64,000 nucleotides of DNA, taken from contig JAMYHL010000006.1 in NCBI GenBank assembly GCA_025531455.1, positions 868,001 to 932,000 of the forward strand, given 5' to 3'. Positions 22,389 to 33,428 of the stretch are shown piece by piece. The notes below the pieces were generated by a model. That model did no database searches. It was not told where the DNA came from and worked only from the letters and a program-made list of their open reading frames with translations. The translations under genes and the position numbers were made by a program. Numbering within the stretch: the stretch's first letter is position 1; each line of letters starts with the position of its first letter. This DNA comes from Apiotrichum sp. Y4204 (lineage: Eukaryota > Basidiomycota > Tremellomycetes > Trichosporonales > Trichosporonaceae).

Positions 22389-24445
22389 GTTGTTCAGGAC
22401 AGGAACACATGCATGCATTCTGCCCTGGCGGCAGCGGAGGTGGACAGGATAAGGGCCTAGACAGGGTGTGGAGTCGAGTGAGTAAATAGGAGCGTCTTTC
22501 GTGGTAGCTCTGTCGTCTCTCAGTGTACCAGTGTCTCGACTTTTTTTTTTTCCTCTCAGGGACGACCAACAATGTCTCACCAGGCTCACACACCTCTCTC
22601 TCCTTCTCTACGTTGCTCTTCGACGGATGGATATTTTCGATCCTCTGCGCAGTACAGACCAAGACCCAGACCCAGACTCAGATCCAGAAACAGATGCGGC
22701 GGAGATGATGCAGAAATTTCGAAATTTGTTCAGAATTCAAGCGCACCACAGCTGTTCAGCGTGATCCGGGCCCTCCGGGGTCTCCTGCTCATTCCCCTGC
22801 TCGCCCTGCTCGCTATTCACAGGCACGTGAGGCACAACTCAGACAACCCACCTGTCCGCGGGCCGTCCAATTGCCGCCTCTCTCCCTGCCCGTTGTCTGT
22901 GACATGGGTCAAGGTGAGTGGTAGAGTACGTGATCACGTATCATGCCGTAAGACATTGAACACACAGAACAGGCCGAATAGGAGTACAAGAGAAGGGGCA
23001 GGGCGCGGGTGGGAATATCCGCCAGCGGCAAGTAGCCAGAGACCTGTAGCAGGGTTTCAGCGCCACTGACCGCGCCGAGAGACGGCCAAGCCCCGCCCAC
23101 CGCCAGCCAGCAACAGCCAGCAAGGCAACACCCGCCTGTCCATTCATCCCGGGGAGGTATCACACGACCCATGGAAAAGTGTTGCAGTCTGGGTCCGGAC
23201 CTGGCTGTTGTCCGCTGCGCACTCGGGTGTGGCTTTGTATACATCTGTAACCTCGTACTATGACCGATCACGCAGATCTGCATCCCTCATCCCTGACAGG
23301 TCTTGTTCGGGCCGCCCGCACCTGTACGTGATTGTACGAGAGATGGAGTCTCGAGCACGCACAAATACTCCGCGCAGTATGCTGCATACGTGCATGATCG
23401 ATGAAGAGTTCGCCAGGATGTGCACTACTGGCCGACTTGCGATTAGCAAAGTCGTGGCCGGCTGGCGGCTGGGATTTTCGATTTGCCCGCGCCTACAGAG
23501 TTTAGAGACCAGCTGCCCTCAGTGGCGCCATTCAATGGCCATTAAGCGTATCCCGACACGCAGGCCGACTCGATTGATGATGAATGCGTACACCACAGGC
23601 GCTTGGCCCTCCCGTGCTTTGATGCTTGGCTAACGCTTATACACATGCCCAGCCTTGCAGCCTAGCGGGTAGTCTGGTGCATGGGGGATGAATTGATCGT
23701 GGGTGAGGTAGTATATTGCGACAGGCTAATCCCACGGAACATCCCCGCCTCGTACTCGAGTCTGGTGACCACCGCTTCCCGGTTGCCAGGCAGAGAGTAC
23801 CGTCGCCCAGACTACCACTCCTTGGCTGTCCAGTGCGGACCGCGCCGCCGGTTCATGGTTCGTGGCTCGTGGCTCGTGGCTGTGGATCTCGGGGCTGACT
23901 CGCTGGAATGCGCCACAATACCAACAGTGGCGGCGGCATGCCTCCTGGCGCTTAAGTATGCTGGCGCGCTGCCGCCTCTACACAACTGGTGCGAGGCTCA
24001 TCGCTGGATCGTGGTGTGGATCGCACCGTTACTCATTGGTGCATCTCGTGCTGATGTCATTGCGAGCATCGAGAGGCATGAGATGAAATGGAGAGGCACT
24101 GAGAATCATGAAGGCACTGAATTATGGATCGTGGAAGGCACTGGAGGCACAGCCGGAAATGGAAGGATTGTTGTTGGTGCTGGATTGGTACTATTGGTTT
24201 TGCTTCGAGTTCGGAGCTTGTTGTGCTTCGACTCAATCTTCATTCACATCTCGACTTGGCTGGAATCGCGTCACGCCTGTCACGGCGGAATGAATGGAAC
24301 GTTATTGGGACGCGACTGATATCTGACTGACATTCTCACAGTGAATCGTTTCTCCATCATTTGACTGATACGCCCGCTGCTGACTGCCTTCGCGCCCCAT
24401 CGGTCAATGTCGCATCATGGACTCAACTACAACCTTCTTACAGAC
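21593..24445. other. Long gene-poor intergenic region (2.85 kb)
   Basis: Lies 5' of the membrane-protein gene and 3' of the mpaB-like gene. It holds a (CT)n microsatellite at 22361-22388, a second CT run near 22277-22290, a T-run at 22540-22551, a perfect 14-bp palindrome TACGTGATCACGTA at 22927-22940 and a GTGGCTC tandem near 23861-23882. The longest open frames (for example 23681-24319) show no family pattern and no plausible splicing, so I call no gene. Confidence 0.5.
22361..22388. repeat. (CT)n microsatellite
   Basis: About 14 CT dinucleotides in a row, upstream of the repeat-rich membrane-protein gene. Confidence 0.95.
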
Positions 24446-26083
24446 CTAGAAGAAAGGACACCCACGCAAGCCCTGGGCACGCATCTCCTCCGCGGCCTTA
24501 CACACCGCCTCCTCACCAACACCCATGAGGCGGTCGGGCCCGAGGCTCTGCGGCGTAAACCCTTCGGGATGCCACTGTTTGCCTGGACGGTTGAACGCGA
24601 ACAGGCCCATCGCACTCCCGTTCTCGGCGACGTACCACGGCTCCCAGAGGAACCCGCCGCGGCGGTAGTGCTTCATCCCCTTTTCGTCCTCGACAACCTC
24701 GGTGGTCGCGTATGCCGGCGGGGCGTCGCGGGGGAGGAGCAAGTACCGGCAGACGAGGCCTTTGAACTTGACGAGGGCGGGGAAGACGACGTGCATCCAC
24801 CCAGGGGCGCGGGGCATGCCGAATGCCTCGCGCGTGCGATCGTCGAGGAAGACAGAAGCGGCAGCGACGCCTGATGGGCGGAGGAAAGCAGGGAACGGGC
24901 GCACAAACAAGCCCATCGTCGCGTCGCCCACGGTCTTGTTCGTGTCCGCGTACACAAAATGCTTGACCTCGTACGCGCTCTTCCACTCCCACAGCGCGTC
25001 CTTCGTCGCTGGAATGTCCGTGATCCCCATCCGCGCGCCGACTTCGCGCCAGAAGACGTATCTGGTGTCAGTGGAAACGAGAAGAAAATGAGGTCGTTGG
25101 CCCTTGTGATGAGCTGCGACTTTGATGGCTCTGACGAGACCGCCAGCTATCGCGCAGCCCAGACGGCCCCTCCCGCACTCACCTCGCCTGCTTCTCCAAC
25201 GGCGTGAGCGCGCGCCACTCGAACCGTTCCGCAAATAGCGCGGGCTCAAACACAAACGCCGAGAGGGTATACAGCTTGTCCTCGCGGGTAATAAGCGCGC
25301 CGTACCGAGAATGAAGGTAGTTCATCCTCGCGAGGGCCGTCGAGCCGCGCTCGGAATCGAGCCCGCCGCCATTTACAAACTCTGCAATCACGATGGAGGT
25401 GTCCTCTGCGCGCCGGCCGACGTTTTCGGGAGCTGCGAGCTGCTTTGACTTGCACAGAACCGCGGAGATGGTCGGTACCGCGTACGTCTTGAAGAGGGCA
25501 AAGCTGAGGGAGAGGACCGTGATGAGCGGTATTTCCTGCTGTTAGGGCCGTGATCTGCTGTGGGATGCAGGAGGTAAACCCGGAGCACTCGGGCAGACGC
25601 GCGAAGAAATCGGATCAAGGGAGTCACCATCTCGGTCTTGGTGGCGAGAAGTGCACCCAAGAAGGCAAACCCGTATCATTGTCCCGACAAGCTGCAGTCA
25701 TGAGGAGCAGCTCCACAGGAAGAACCCCGCGCGCGCCACACGATCCCAGCTTCCCAGGGGCAGACAGCACGGAGAATCAGTCTGAACGAGCCAGACGCTC
25801 CTCCACGCCTCCTCCCACCGTATTACTCGTCATCCCAGCCCCATCCTCTCCCATCCGCCAGCTCCTCTGTCCCCTTCTTCCCTCTTCTCCCTACTCATAG
25901 ACTCACATAGAGCTGGGACACATGCACAATCTTCTCCGCCTCTTGGTACGTCATCTTCTCGAGGTCCGGGAGCAAATGCTTATACTCGTCCTGGAGCGCG
26001 TTGACGCGCTTATACCGCACACGGCGGACCTGCACGAGGCGCGCAGCGAGGAGGGCGAGCGCGAGCCCGAGGATGAGGAGCAT
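24446..26083 (-). CDS. Membrane-anchored mpaB / rubber-oxygenase-like (DUF2236-type) protein
   Basis: Three exons (25907-26083, 25183-25535, 24446-25061) give 381 residues. The start (MLLILGLALALLAARLVQVR) is a single membrane anchor followed by basic residues, so the catalytic part probably faces the cytosol at the ER. The body matches the fungal mpaB-like oxygenase pattern: FALFKTYAVPTISAVL, NVGRRAEDTSIVI, LARMNYLHSRYGALITREDK, a YTLSAFVFEPALFAERFEWR segment, YVFWREVGARMGITDIP and AYEVKHFVYADTNK. MpaB cleaves a terpenoid side chain in mycophenolic acid synthesis; substrates of most fungal relatives are unknown. The HSRY histidine and others may bind haem, but that is inferred from the family. 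Intron 1 is long (371 nt). A TATA-like AATAAATACG lies about 45 bases upstream. Confidence 0.8.
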
Positions 26084-26123
26084 GGTGGATGGTGGGGTGT
26101 TAAGGATGTGAGAAGCCAGCCGG

Positions 26124-26135
26124 GAGGGCGTATTT
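26124..26135 (-). promoter_or_regulatory. TATA-like element upstream of the mpaB-like gene
   Basis: Read on the minus strand the sequence is CAATAAATACG, about 45 bases before the ATG at 26083. The spacing suits a short leader. Confidence 0.4.
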
Positions 26136-27908
26136 ATTGTGACCGGGCAAGCCGGTGAGGTTGCCGCCAGGCCAAGATGATTGATATGGGTGTCTCGTCT
26201 CGGAATCTGGGTCTGCTTTCCGGTACGCTTTGTGTGTCTCGGCGCTCCCCGTACAAAGGAAGTGCCAGCAATGCCAGGAAGCCAAGTGGTGTGCAAGTGG
26301 GTGGCGTCAAGATCACGAGATCAGGTGGACGCCAATGTGGAGGTCGAGGGCGCCCATGATGGTCGCAGTGTCGGGGACCGATACCCGTGTTGTTGTTGGC
26401 GGGATTCGGATATTCTTCGGGGAGAGCACGTGCAACGCCCAGTCGGACGCGCCGCGCGCGCCAGTATGACGCACAGCTCGGATGGTCTTCTGCAGAGGAT
26501 TCTCTCCATCGTTATCAATCCTCTGTTTGCCACTGACTGGTCTCGTGTGTCGCGTCTCGAGTGGCGCGCGAGTGGCGAGATCTCAACAGAGTCATGTTTC
26601 TGCAGGTAGAGAGGTACTGTACATGGCCGGATATCTGGATATCGCTTAAACAACCCTCATGAACGAATGGTTGCCGCCGAATGATCGTTCTCGTCAGTAC
26701 AGCGCGGCGTGACGCTCACGGGCGCGTCTCCGTACGGGGGCCCACGATATCACGGTATCTGGGAGAAGAACGCGCGGGGAACGGGTAGTGGCTCTCTTGA
26801 GGGGTTGATGGGTCGGTTCGTCACCGCTCTTTCCGTCCACTCATTCGTTTGAACTGTGCGTTAACGACCATAGAAGAGTCGTTGCACCTGGACCAGCTCA
26901 TAGCTGCGTTGGACTTGTCAGACACGACCAAGCTCGCGCTACATCGCGGTTCATCGTCCCGCATCGCCGCATCGCCACCTTGCTGCCTCTCGTCCCTTGA
27001 TCTCTCGTATCGTCGCTCTCGTCATTCTTACAATCATGTGCCACTCTGCCACTTGTCGTCCGACGGCGATCTACGACGATCTACACTGATCTGCCATGAT
27101 CTGCAAGCCCCTTTCCACCCAGGATCGCGACAATCTGTTCTAGCCTGTTTCCAAAGGCGGCGATCCGGCGATCCTCCGGCGATCGCGCCACTGCCCCCTC
27201 CCATCCTGTTTCGTTCCGCATGCGGCCACGCCACTCGCATTGGGTATATTGATACAGTGTTTGCTTGAGCACCAGCAATAACAACAGTGCAATGCATGAT
27301 GACGACAATGACAGCGATGACGACGAACTCGGTATGCGTTGCTGGGGTGACCGAGTGTCGCTGCGGTGATGGACTGATATTTTGGGTGTGGGGACATTTT
27401 GTTTCCGTCGTCCTCTGCCCCCCTGACCTGCACACCGTGTACTGTGTCCGTTTCCGGCCAGTCTGACCATGGCGGCGGCGAGGTAAACGACGATGAGCAA
27501 CAAGCAACACACACCTCTCCCCTTCTCTCTTTCCTTTCCTTCTCATCCCATTCAAGGTCTCTTTATACCCCTCTTCTCTTTTGCATCACCCCTCCTCTCC
27601 CTCCAGCAGTGAGGTCCGAGGTTCCCCCACATCCCCCTTTCCCTTCTTTTCACAGCTTCGTTCCTTCACACCGGCATCACAGCTGTTCAGCCTGCTTGTC
27701 TGCCTGCTCGCCAGTCTGTGCTCGCCGCCGTTTCATTCTTTTCATATCCCTATTCCGTCTCGTCCGTTCTCGTCTCTTTTCCCGGCTTGTTTCGTCGCAG
27801 AGTCTCGCCTCATCCCAAAAGACCTAGTTCCGATTCGCATTTCCATTTCCTTCACACCAGATCTGGCATCACATCATCGCAAGCTGGCCACCCACCGTAC
27901 GACCCACG
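26136..27908. promoter_or_regulatory. Divergent intergenic region between mpaB-like gene and EDC4
   Basis: About 1.8 kb. The right half (27520-27850) is strongly pyrimidine-rich on the plus strand and probably belongs to the EDC4 promoter and leader. A GGGTATATTGATA element lies at 27241-27253. Several overlapping frames occur, but none shows a protein family. Confidence 0.5.
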
Positions 27909-30900
27909 ATGGACAACCCTCTCCTCGCGATGCTCAAGCAGGCGGCGAACGGACCACCCACGCCGAACCCCGCTCCACCGGCTAACCCCACACCGCGCGA
28001 GCAGGCCAAGTCGCCGGGACAGTTTCAGCCTGTCTCGCTCGAAGACCTATTCAAGAACATGAACATGACCCCGCCCGTCAAGCCCCAAGGCCACGACCAG
28101 CCCGCGATGCACGGCATGACATCCCCGCAGGCCGAGCACGCCCCGTTCCCCGCCCATGGCTTTCCGCCCATCGGCGGCACCGGGTCGCCCGCCGCACCCC
28201 CCTCGGGGCCCATGTCCCCGCCCGCGCATCAGGCCAAGCTCCTCGGCATGCTTTCCCTTGGCAAGCCACAGGACAATGCCGGATCGCGTGCGGCGTCGGG
28301 GCCGCAGTCTGCTGCTTCCGGACCGTCTCCAGTTAGCCGCGAGGAGGAACGCCGCAGCTCTCTCCTCAACGTCCTCCGGTCGTGAGTAATGCCGCGCAAG
28401 GGTGCATTCGGCGCGACGCCGAAACCCGCCCACTACTGCTTCCCTCAACCATCACCAATCTCTCCTTCCCCGCTGACTCCACAGTCCCAATAGCGCTCAT
28501 GTGCCCCTCGCGGACCCGGTGCACCAGGTTTCCTCGGCGATAACTACTCCTAGTGTGGTCTCTCCCCCTCTAGGCCCGTCATCGGCCACCAGCCCGCGCC
28601 CCGGTCATGGTCCCATCGGCCCCGCGTCGCCACCCCCGAGCGCGCCCAAGTCCATCTTCGACTTTGTCTCTCCGTTTGACGCGTTTGAGCGTCCCCAGTC
28701 GCGCGCGCCGAACGGATCAGGTACCCCAGCCGGTGGCAACGAGCGTGTTGCATCGCCGATCCCTGCGCCCGCTGAGGCCGCCTCGCCGTCCCCCGCGCCC
28801 GCGCCGCCCACCTTCCCCGCCGCGATTTCTCCTGCCGTGGCGGCATCGCCAGCTGCTGCGTCTGCATCGGCGTCCCCAGTCCCCCCTGCGCTCTCACCTC
28901 CCGCTGTCGACCTCGCCAAAGTGCGCTCCAAGTCGCCTCCTGCCCCTCAGATCACCTCTGTTCGTGACACCCGTAAGACCGCCACACCCCCGCAGCCGAA
29001 GGGCAAGGCCGACCTCGGCCTTCCGTATCTCTCGAGCAAGATGGTGAAGGATGTGGAAGGGAACGGGTGCGTGATCTCGGACCCTAGTCGCGTTTCTCAG
29101 TCTCTGACTCCCAGACCTATGGCCCTCTCCCCTGGTCCAATTGTTGTTAATCTCTCAAAGCCCAACACTGACTCGCTCGTGAATGCTCCCGGCAGTGTGC
29201 AGATCACGCCGACGACGATTATGAAGGCTGAGAACGTTGCATTCCATCGCGGCCGTACCATTGGTGCTACCAAGGGTTGGCTGGCATACATTCTTGCGCG
29301 CGGTCGCATCCGCCTCATAGACCGGGCCTCTGGCGCACGTACGGTCATCCAGCTGGAAGCCACTGGCCCCATTATTGACATGGCCGTGTCGGCTGAGACT
29401 CTCGCGGTGGTGGCGTCGGACGGATCGGTGTTGGTCTTCGGCATCCCCGCGACCTGGAGCCGCGACGATCCCCCGTGCCCGCTTCTCTTCAACATGCGCC
29501 CGATCGACGCCGACCTCATCCCCGCCGAGTCCTCTCTCGGTGATATAAACCGTCTTGAGTTTGTTAACCGCCAGAACTCGCCTCAGCCTTCCCTGGCGAT
29601 TGGCGGTACCGAGGGTGTTGTCATTGTGCACCCGTACGACTGGCAGTCGTCGCCCGAGGCGGACCCACGCGAGGTGCTCACCTCCTCCAAGGTGCTCAAG
29701 ACGAACGGCGTTCTTGCAGCCTTCTGCCTCAACGCGACGCACCAGGCGATCGGCCTTCTCTCGTCCTCGGGGTACTTTACCCTCTACTCCGTCGTCAACC
29801 TCAACCGCGTGTGGAACCGTCAGCTGCCCGCCTCGACGCAGCTCCCGCTATCATCCGTGTGCTTCTGCGAGACGAACATTCTTGTCGGCCGCGCGAACAA
29901 CACTCACTTTGATCTCGTGCAGATCACAGTCGAGATAGCTGTCCTTGCCACGATCAAGTTTGTCGCCGGCCCGCCCTCGCCGCCAGCCCTGCACTTCGCG
30001 CAGGCCACCTACAGCGCGGACCGGGAGACGCTCGTCATTGCGCCCTTCGCGCGTGGTAGCGCCTTTGCTTTCCACTATGCGCTCAAGGGCCAGCCGCCGC
30101 AGCGCTCCGTGATGAAGGACAATGCGCACGTGCAGGCGTTCGACTCGATGGCAGAGTATCCCCTCGACGGCCCTGTGCTGTCATTCGTCCTCGGCGGTAC
30201 AGACGGCGACCTCGAGCTCTTCTACTCTACGCCCACAGGGATCAACCAGGCTCACATTGACAAGTCTGTGCTCACCATTGACGGGCCTGAGGAGACGCGT
30301 CTCCCCGAGATCCCAAAGCCGAAGCAGGAGCTCAAGCCGGAGCCGAAGCAGGAGCCGAAGCAGGAGAGGAGGAACGCCAAGAAGCAGAACAAACAGGCCG
30401 CCTCGAGTCCTGTCGCCCCCAGGGAGGTGGAGGATGTGTCGTCCGCTGCCGCGTCGCCGGCTCGTATCGCCACGCCTGTCGTCGCCGCTGCATCTGCAGG
30501 CGTCTCTGGCGGGATCACCTCGGATGAGCTTGCGAAGGCGCTGAAGAAGGTAAGCTGACATCCTGGCCATTCAGCTCACATCAGACTGAGGACAAGATGT
30601 CCGCCTCGCTCAAACAGATTGTCGCCAATGAGATGAAGTCAGTTTCGGCCCGTCTCGACAAGGAAAAGGACCTCAGCGCGACTGTCACCTCTGCTATCAG
30701 CGCGCACCTCGACGCCCACCTGGCCGGCATTGTGCAGCAGGAGCTCAAGCGCGTGCCCATTGAGGCGCAGATTCGCCAGGCGGTGTCTGAGCAGTCGGCC
30801 ACGCTTGGCCGTGAGCTCGAGCGTGCCATTGCCCCGATCGTGCCCCGTACTATTGCCACCGTCGTGCAGCCAGCTGTGGAGCGTGCGGCTCGTGATGCCG

Positions 30901-31640
30901 TCGAGGTCGTGCTTGTTCCGGCGGTGATGTCCGCCACGAACCGGATGTACGACCAGCTCGCAGACGACCTCAAGACGGAGATGCTCCAGATACGCAAGGA
31001 CGTGGACAAGGATCAGGGCGATGCGTTGAGCGCGACCAACGCATTGCTGCGGAACATGGCCAACAGCATCTCTGAGCTGCAGAAGCAGGTGGCAGACCTC
31101 TCCGCCCAGCTACAGCGCCAGGCGACCGCCTCGCCGCTGCCAGTGCGCTCGCCTCCGCCATCCACGCAGCAGCGCCTCTCTTCTCCTCCGCCCTCTCTCG
31201 TCCAACCCTCGTCTGCCAAGCTCGAGGACACCTTCCTCAACGTCCTCCGCCAGGCTTCCTCACCCGCCATGCTTCAGCTCATCTCGCAGCAGGCCTCCCA
31301 CCTTGACGCGATCCTTCCCATCCCGCCAGCGAAGTCTCCGCTCCCGCAGGCCGTCCTCCTCCCACTCATACACCGCCTGAGCGTCGCGCTCGGCGACCTG
31401 CCGCCGCACCACCCGGGCTTCCAGCTCGCTGCCACCTGGCTCCGTCGCGCGGTCGACCTCGTCGACCCACACGACTCGACGATCCAAAGCTACTACCCGC
31501 GCGCGATGCCGCTCGTCGAGCACGGTCTCGCGGCCGTCGTCGAGCGCATGCAGGCGCAGGGCATGGCGCACGATCCGCTCGTCGCCGCCCACATTGGCGT
31601 TCTCCGCCAGACGATTGACGTCATAAAGGCAAAGGCCTAG
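27909..31640 (+). CDS. EDC4: EDC4/Ge-1 (Pdc1) mRNA-decapping scaffold protein
   Basis: Scaffold of the Dcp1-Dcp2 decapping complex in cytoplasmic P-bodies. Three exons (27909-28381, 28485-30549, 30591-31640) give 1,195 residues. The N-terminal 330 residues are Pro/Ser-rich and disordered, with short leucine-rich helical motifs at 4-12 (PLLAMLKQA), 109-118 (AKLLGMLSLG) and 150-158 (SSLLNVLRS). These resemble the helical leucine-rich motifs that bind the Edc3 LSm domain. A Ge-1-type WD40 region follows, including KGWLAYILARGRIRLIDR and an AIGGTEGVVIVHPYDW blade. After a Lys/Glu/Pro-rich linker comes a long helical region with heptad-like sequence (SVSARLDKEKDLSATVTSAI). It ends with the conserved C-terminal helical domain (FLNVLRQASSPAMLQLISQ onward). 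Confidence 0.9.
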
Positions 31641-32572
31641 CGCGCCGAGAGTGTTTCGTCTCCGAAGAGGTGGCTTGTAGAGTAGCCTGCGGGCATCTGA
31701 GTGGCATCTATCTGCATCGCATGTCGTAGTAGTCATAGTCGTGTCTTAATGAGAATCATGTTCGGCGAGCGTGGTGCGCGGTGCAAGCAGACTAAGTGGA
31801 CAGGTGAATGTGACTGCGCCGCCAGAGAGTTCCATCTAGATGTCCAACCAGCCCACCCTCACCCTCAGCGATGACATCCCTCCGCACCTCCGCACCTCCA
31901 GCATGCCGCCCACCCGGCCGCCGAAAGCATCATACCCACCCACACCTCTCGCAAAACAAAGTTAGCACTCTCCTAGTCGTTGGGAATATCGGGGGAAATA
32001 CATTTTTTCGGATGACGTCATGACGTCATACCCCTCCCACCCTCATCCCCACTCACTTCACACCACCTACTTCACGCAGATCCAGGGACTCCGCGATCGG
32101 CGTTGCTCCCACCCTCGTGAGTCCGCTGGGCCCATGCGGCGCACGGTGCGGGGGGCGTGTGGTGCTTTGAAAGGAGTGAAAAGTTTGCAAGAAGAGATTG
32201 TGCGAGTTGGGGATGTTTGTGAGATGCTGGGTGTGAAATGAAGAAGACTCGTGGGCCGGCTTGGACCGGCTTTCTGTCGGCGATGCGATCTTTTGGGAGG
32301 ACGCCGACGCGACGCGCGCCGGCGACGTGGACATTTCATGATCGACGCGGAATGCGTCGCGTCGAAGCAGTATATCAACACGATGATCAGAAGTCAGTAT
32401 ACTTGTTTGTCCGTCAGTGTCAACACAGAAAGTCTGCCAGAGCTGCTCTGTGTAAGGTTGCATTGGCAGTCTGGACAAGCCGGACATGCCGCCGGCCTCG
32501 TGTCTAATAGGAATTATTTGAATGCGTTGGTAATGAATTACGAGCGTCTCCGCGGATACATGGGCCGGGCGT
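31641..32572. other. Convergent intergenic region with tandem CRE
   Basis: About 930 bases between the 3' ends of EDC4 and RIM9. It carries two abutting TGACGTCA palindromes at 32013-32028, unexpected where no promoter of a known gene is needed. A 144-codon minus-strand frame (32053-32487) shows no family pattern. A short transcript could start here, but I cannot show it. Confidence 0.5.
32013..32028. promoter_or_regulatory. Tandem cAMP-response-element palindromes (TGACGTCA x2)
   Basis: Two perfect TGACGTCA sites, directly adjacent. This is the consensus of fungal bZIP factors of the Atf1/Sko1/CREB type. The binding factor here is unknown. Confidence 0.65.
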
Positions 32573-33428
32573 CTAGTACTGCATTATCAGCTTATGCTCT
32601 CAGGGAGGTGAAGCTCACCTTCTCGCCTGCTGAGCGGCCCGTGGCGAAGCGGCCGCAGGAGCCGCACATGGCAGTGCAAGTTGCGAGGAGGAGGGCAACG
32701 GTGCCGCCGACGGTCATCCAGTTTGCGATTCCCTGCTGTCAGTGGTTTGTCACAAGGCCCATAACCCACCAGAGAGGCATCGTAGTTGTTGTCCGTAAGG
32801 CGGTTCTTGAGGACGTTCCAGAGGACCATGTCGATGACAAAGACGACGAGGCCGACGATGGAGCCAAAGAAGGCGAGGATGGCCATGAAGATGGTCGCGG
32901 CGCGAGAAGCAGCGGCAACGCCAATGAGGCCCATCACAAAGGAGAGGAAGCCAAGGCCACCCGCAATCGGGTGCAGGATGAGCGCATAGGTGAGGTTGTG
33001 GAGAACCTTGGAGTTGAGCTCGACGCTGAGTGTGAGCTATGGCCGAAGGCTTCGAGCACGTGCGAAGAGAGAGTGGCTTGCGGTATAGATACGGCCAGCC
33101 ACGACAGACATATCGCAAGGCTACCTGGATCTCTTCCCCATCGAGACTCACTTGCTAACACCCGCAGCGACGAGATCGTATCCGATACGGCGCCTGCTGC
33201 ATCCCGCGCTCGCACCCCTTACACAGATTCCAAACACGCCGAATTCGGTGATGCCCTCGCGCGTGTGAATGTCGAGGAAGCCGTAACGGTTCCATGCGGG
33301 CGGTGTGACCGATGCCTGGTGTGAGTGGTGTTGCTGTTTTTAAAAGGGCCAGAGCAGCAACTCACAAAGACGAAGAGGACGGCCGCGGCGAACGCGAAGA
33401 ACATTCCCGGTGTAGCGGGGGACGGCAT
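32573..33428 (-). CDS. RIM9/PalI-type membrane protein of the ambient-pH pathway
   Basis: PalI/Rim9 helps the pH sensor of the Rim101/PacC pathway at the plasma membrane. Five introns (50, 126, 37 and a final 40 nt among them) give about 200 residues. The start MPSPATPGMFFAFAAAVLF is a first membrane segment. An extracellular part follows with a VFGIC...GCS cysteine pattern and GYDL, typical of the SUR7/PalI fold. Then come three segments: AGGLGFLSFVMGLIGVAAAS, FFGSIVGLVVFVIDMVLW, and WMTVGGTVALLLATCTAMCG with CGSCGR. I placed the stop after a 40-nt terminal intron (GAGAAG joined to TACTAG). Without that splice the frame ends at 32592 with eight more codons and no tail either. No long cytosolic tail is present. 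Confidence 0.78.

Noticed and set aside
23681..24319. 212-codon frame in the 21.6-24.4 kb gap
   Set aside because: No family resemblance and three overlapping alternative frames; a hydrophobic stretch alone is not enough.
32053..32487. 144-codon minus-strand frame as extra RIM9 exons
   Set aside because: After the RIM9 terminal intron the next codons are TAC TAG, so the reading frame ends before this region.
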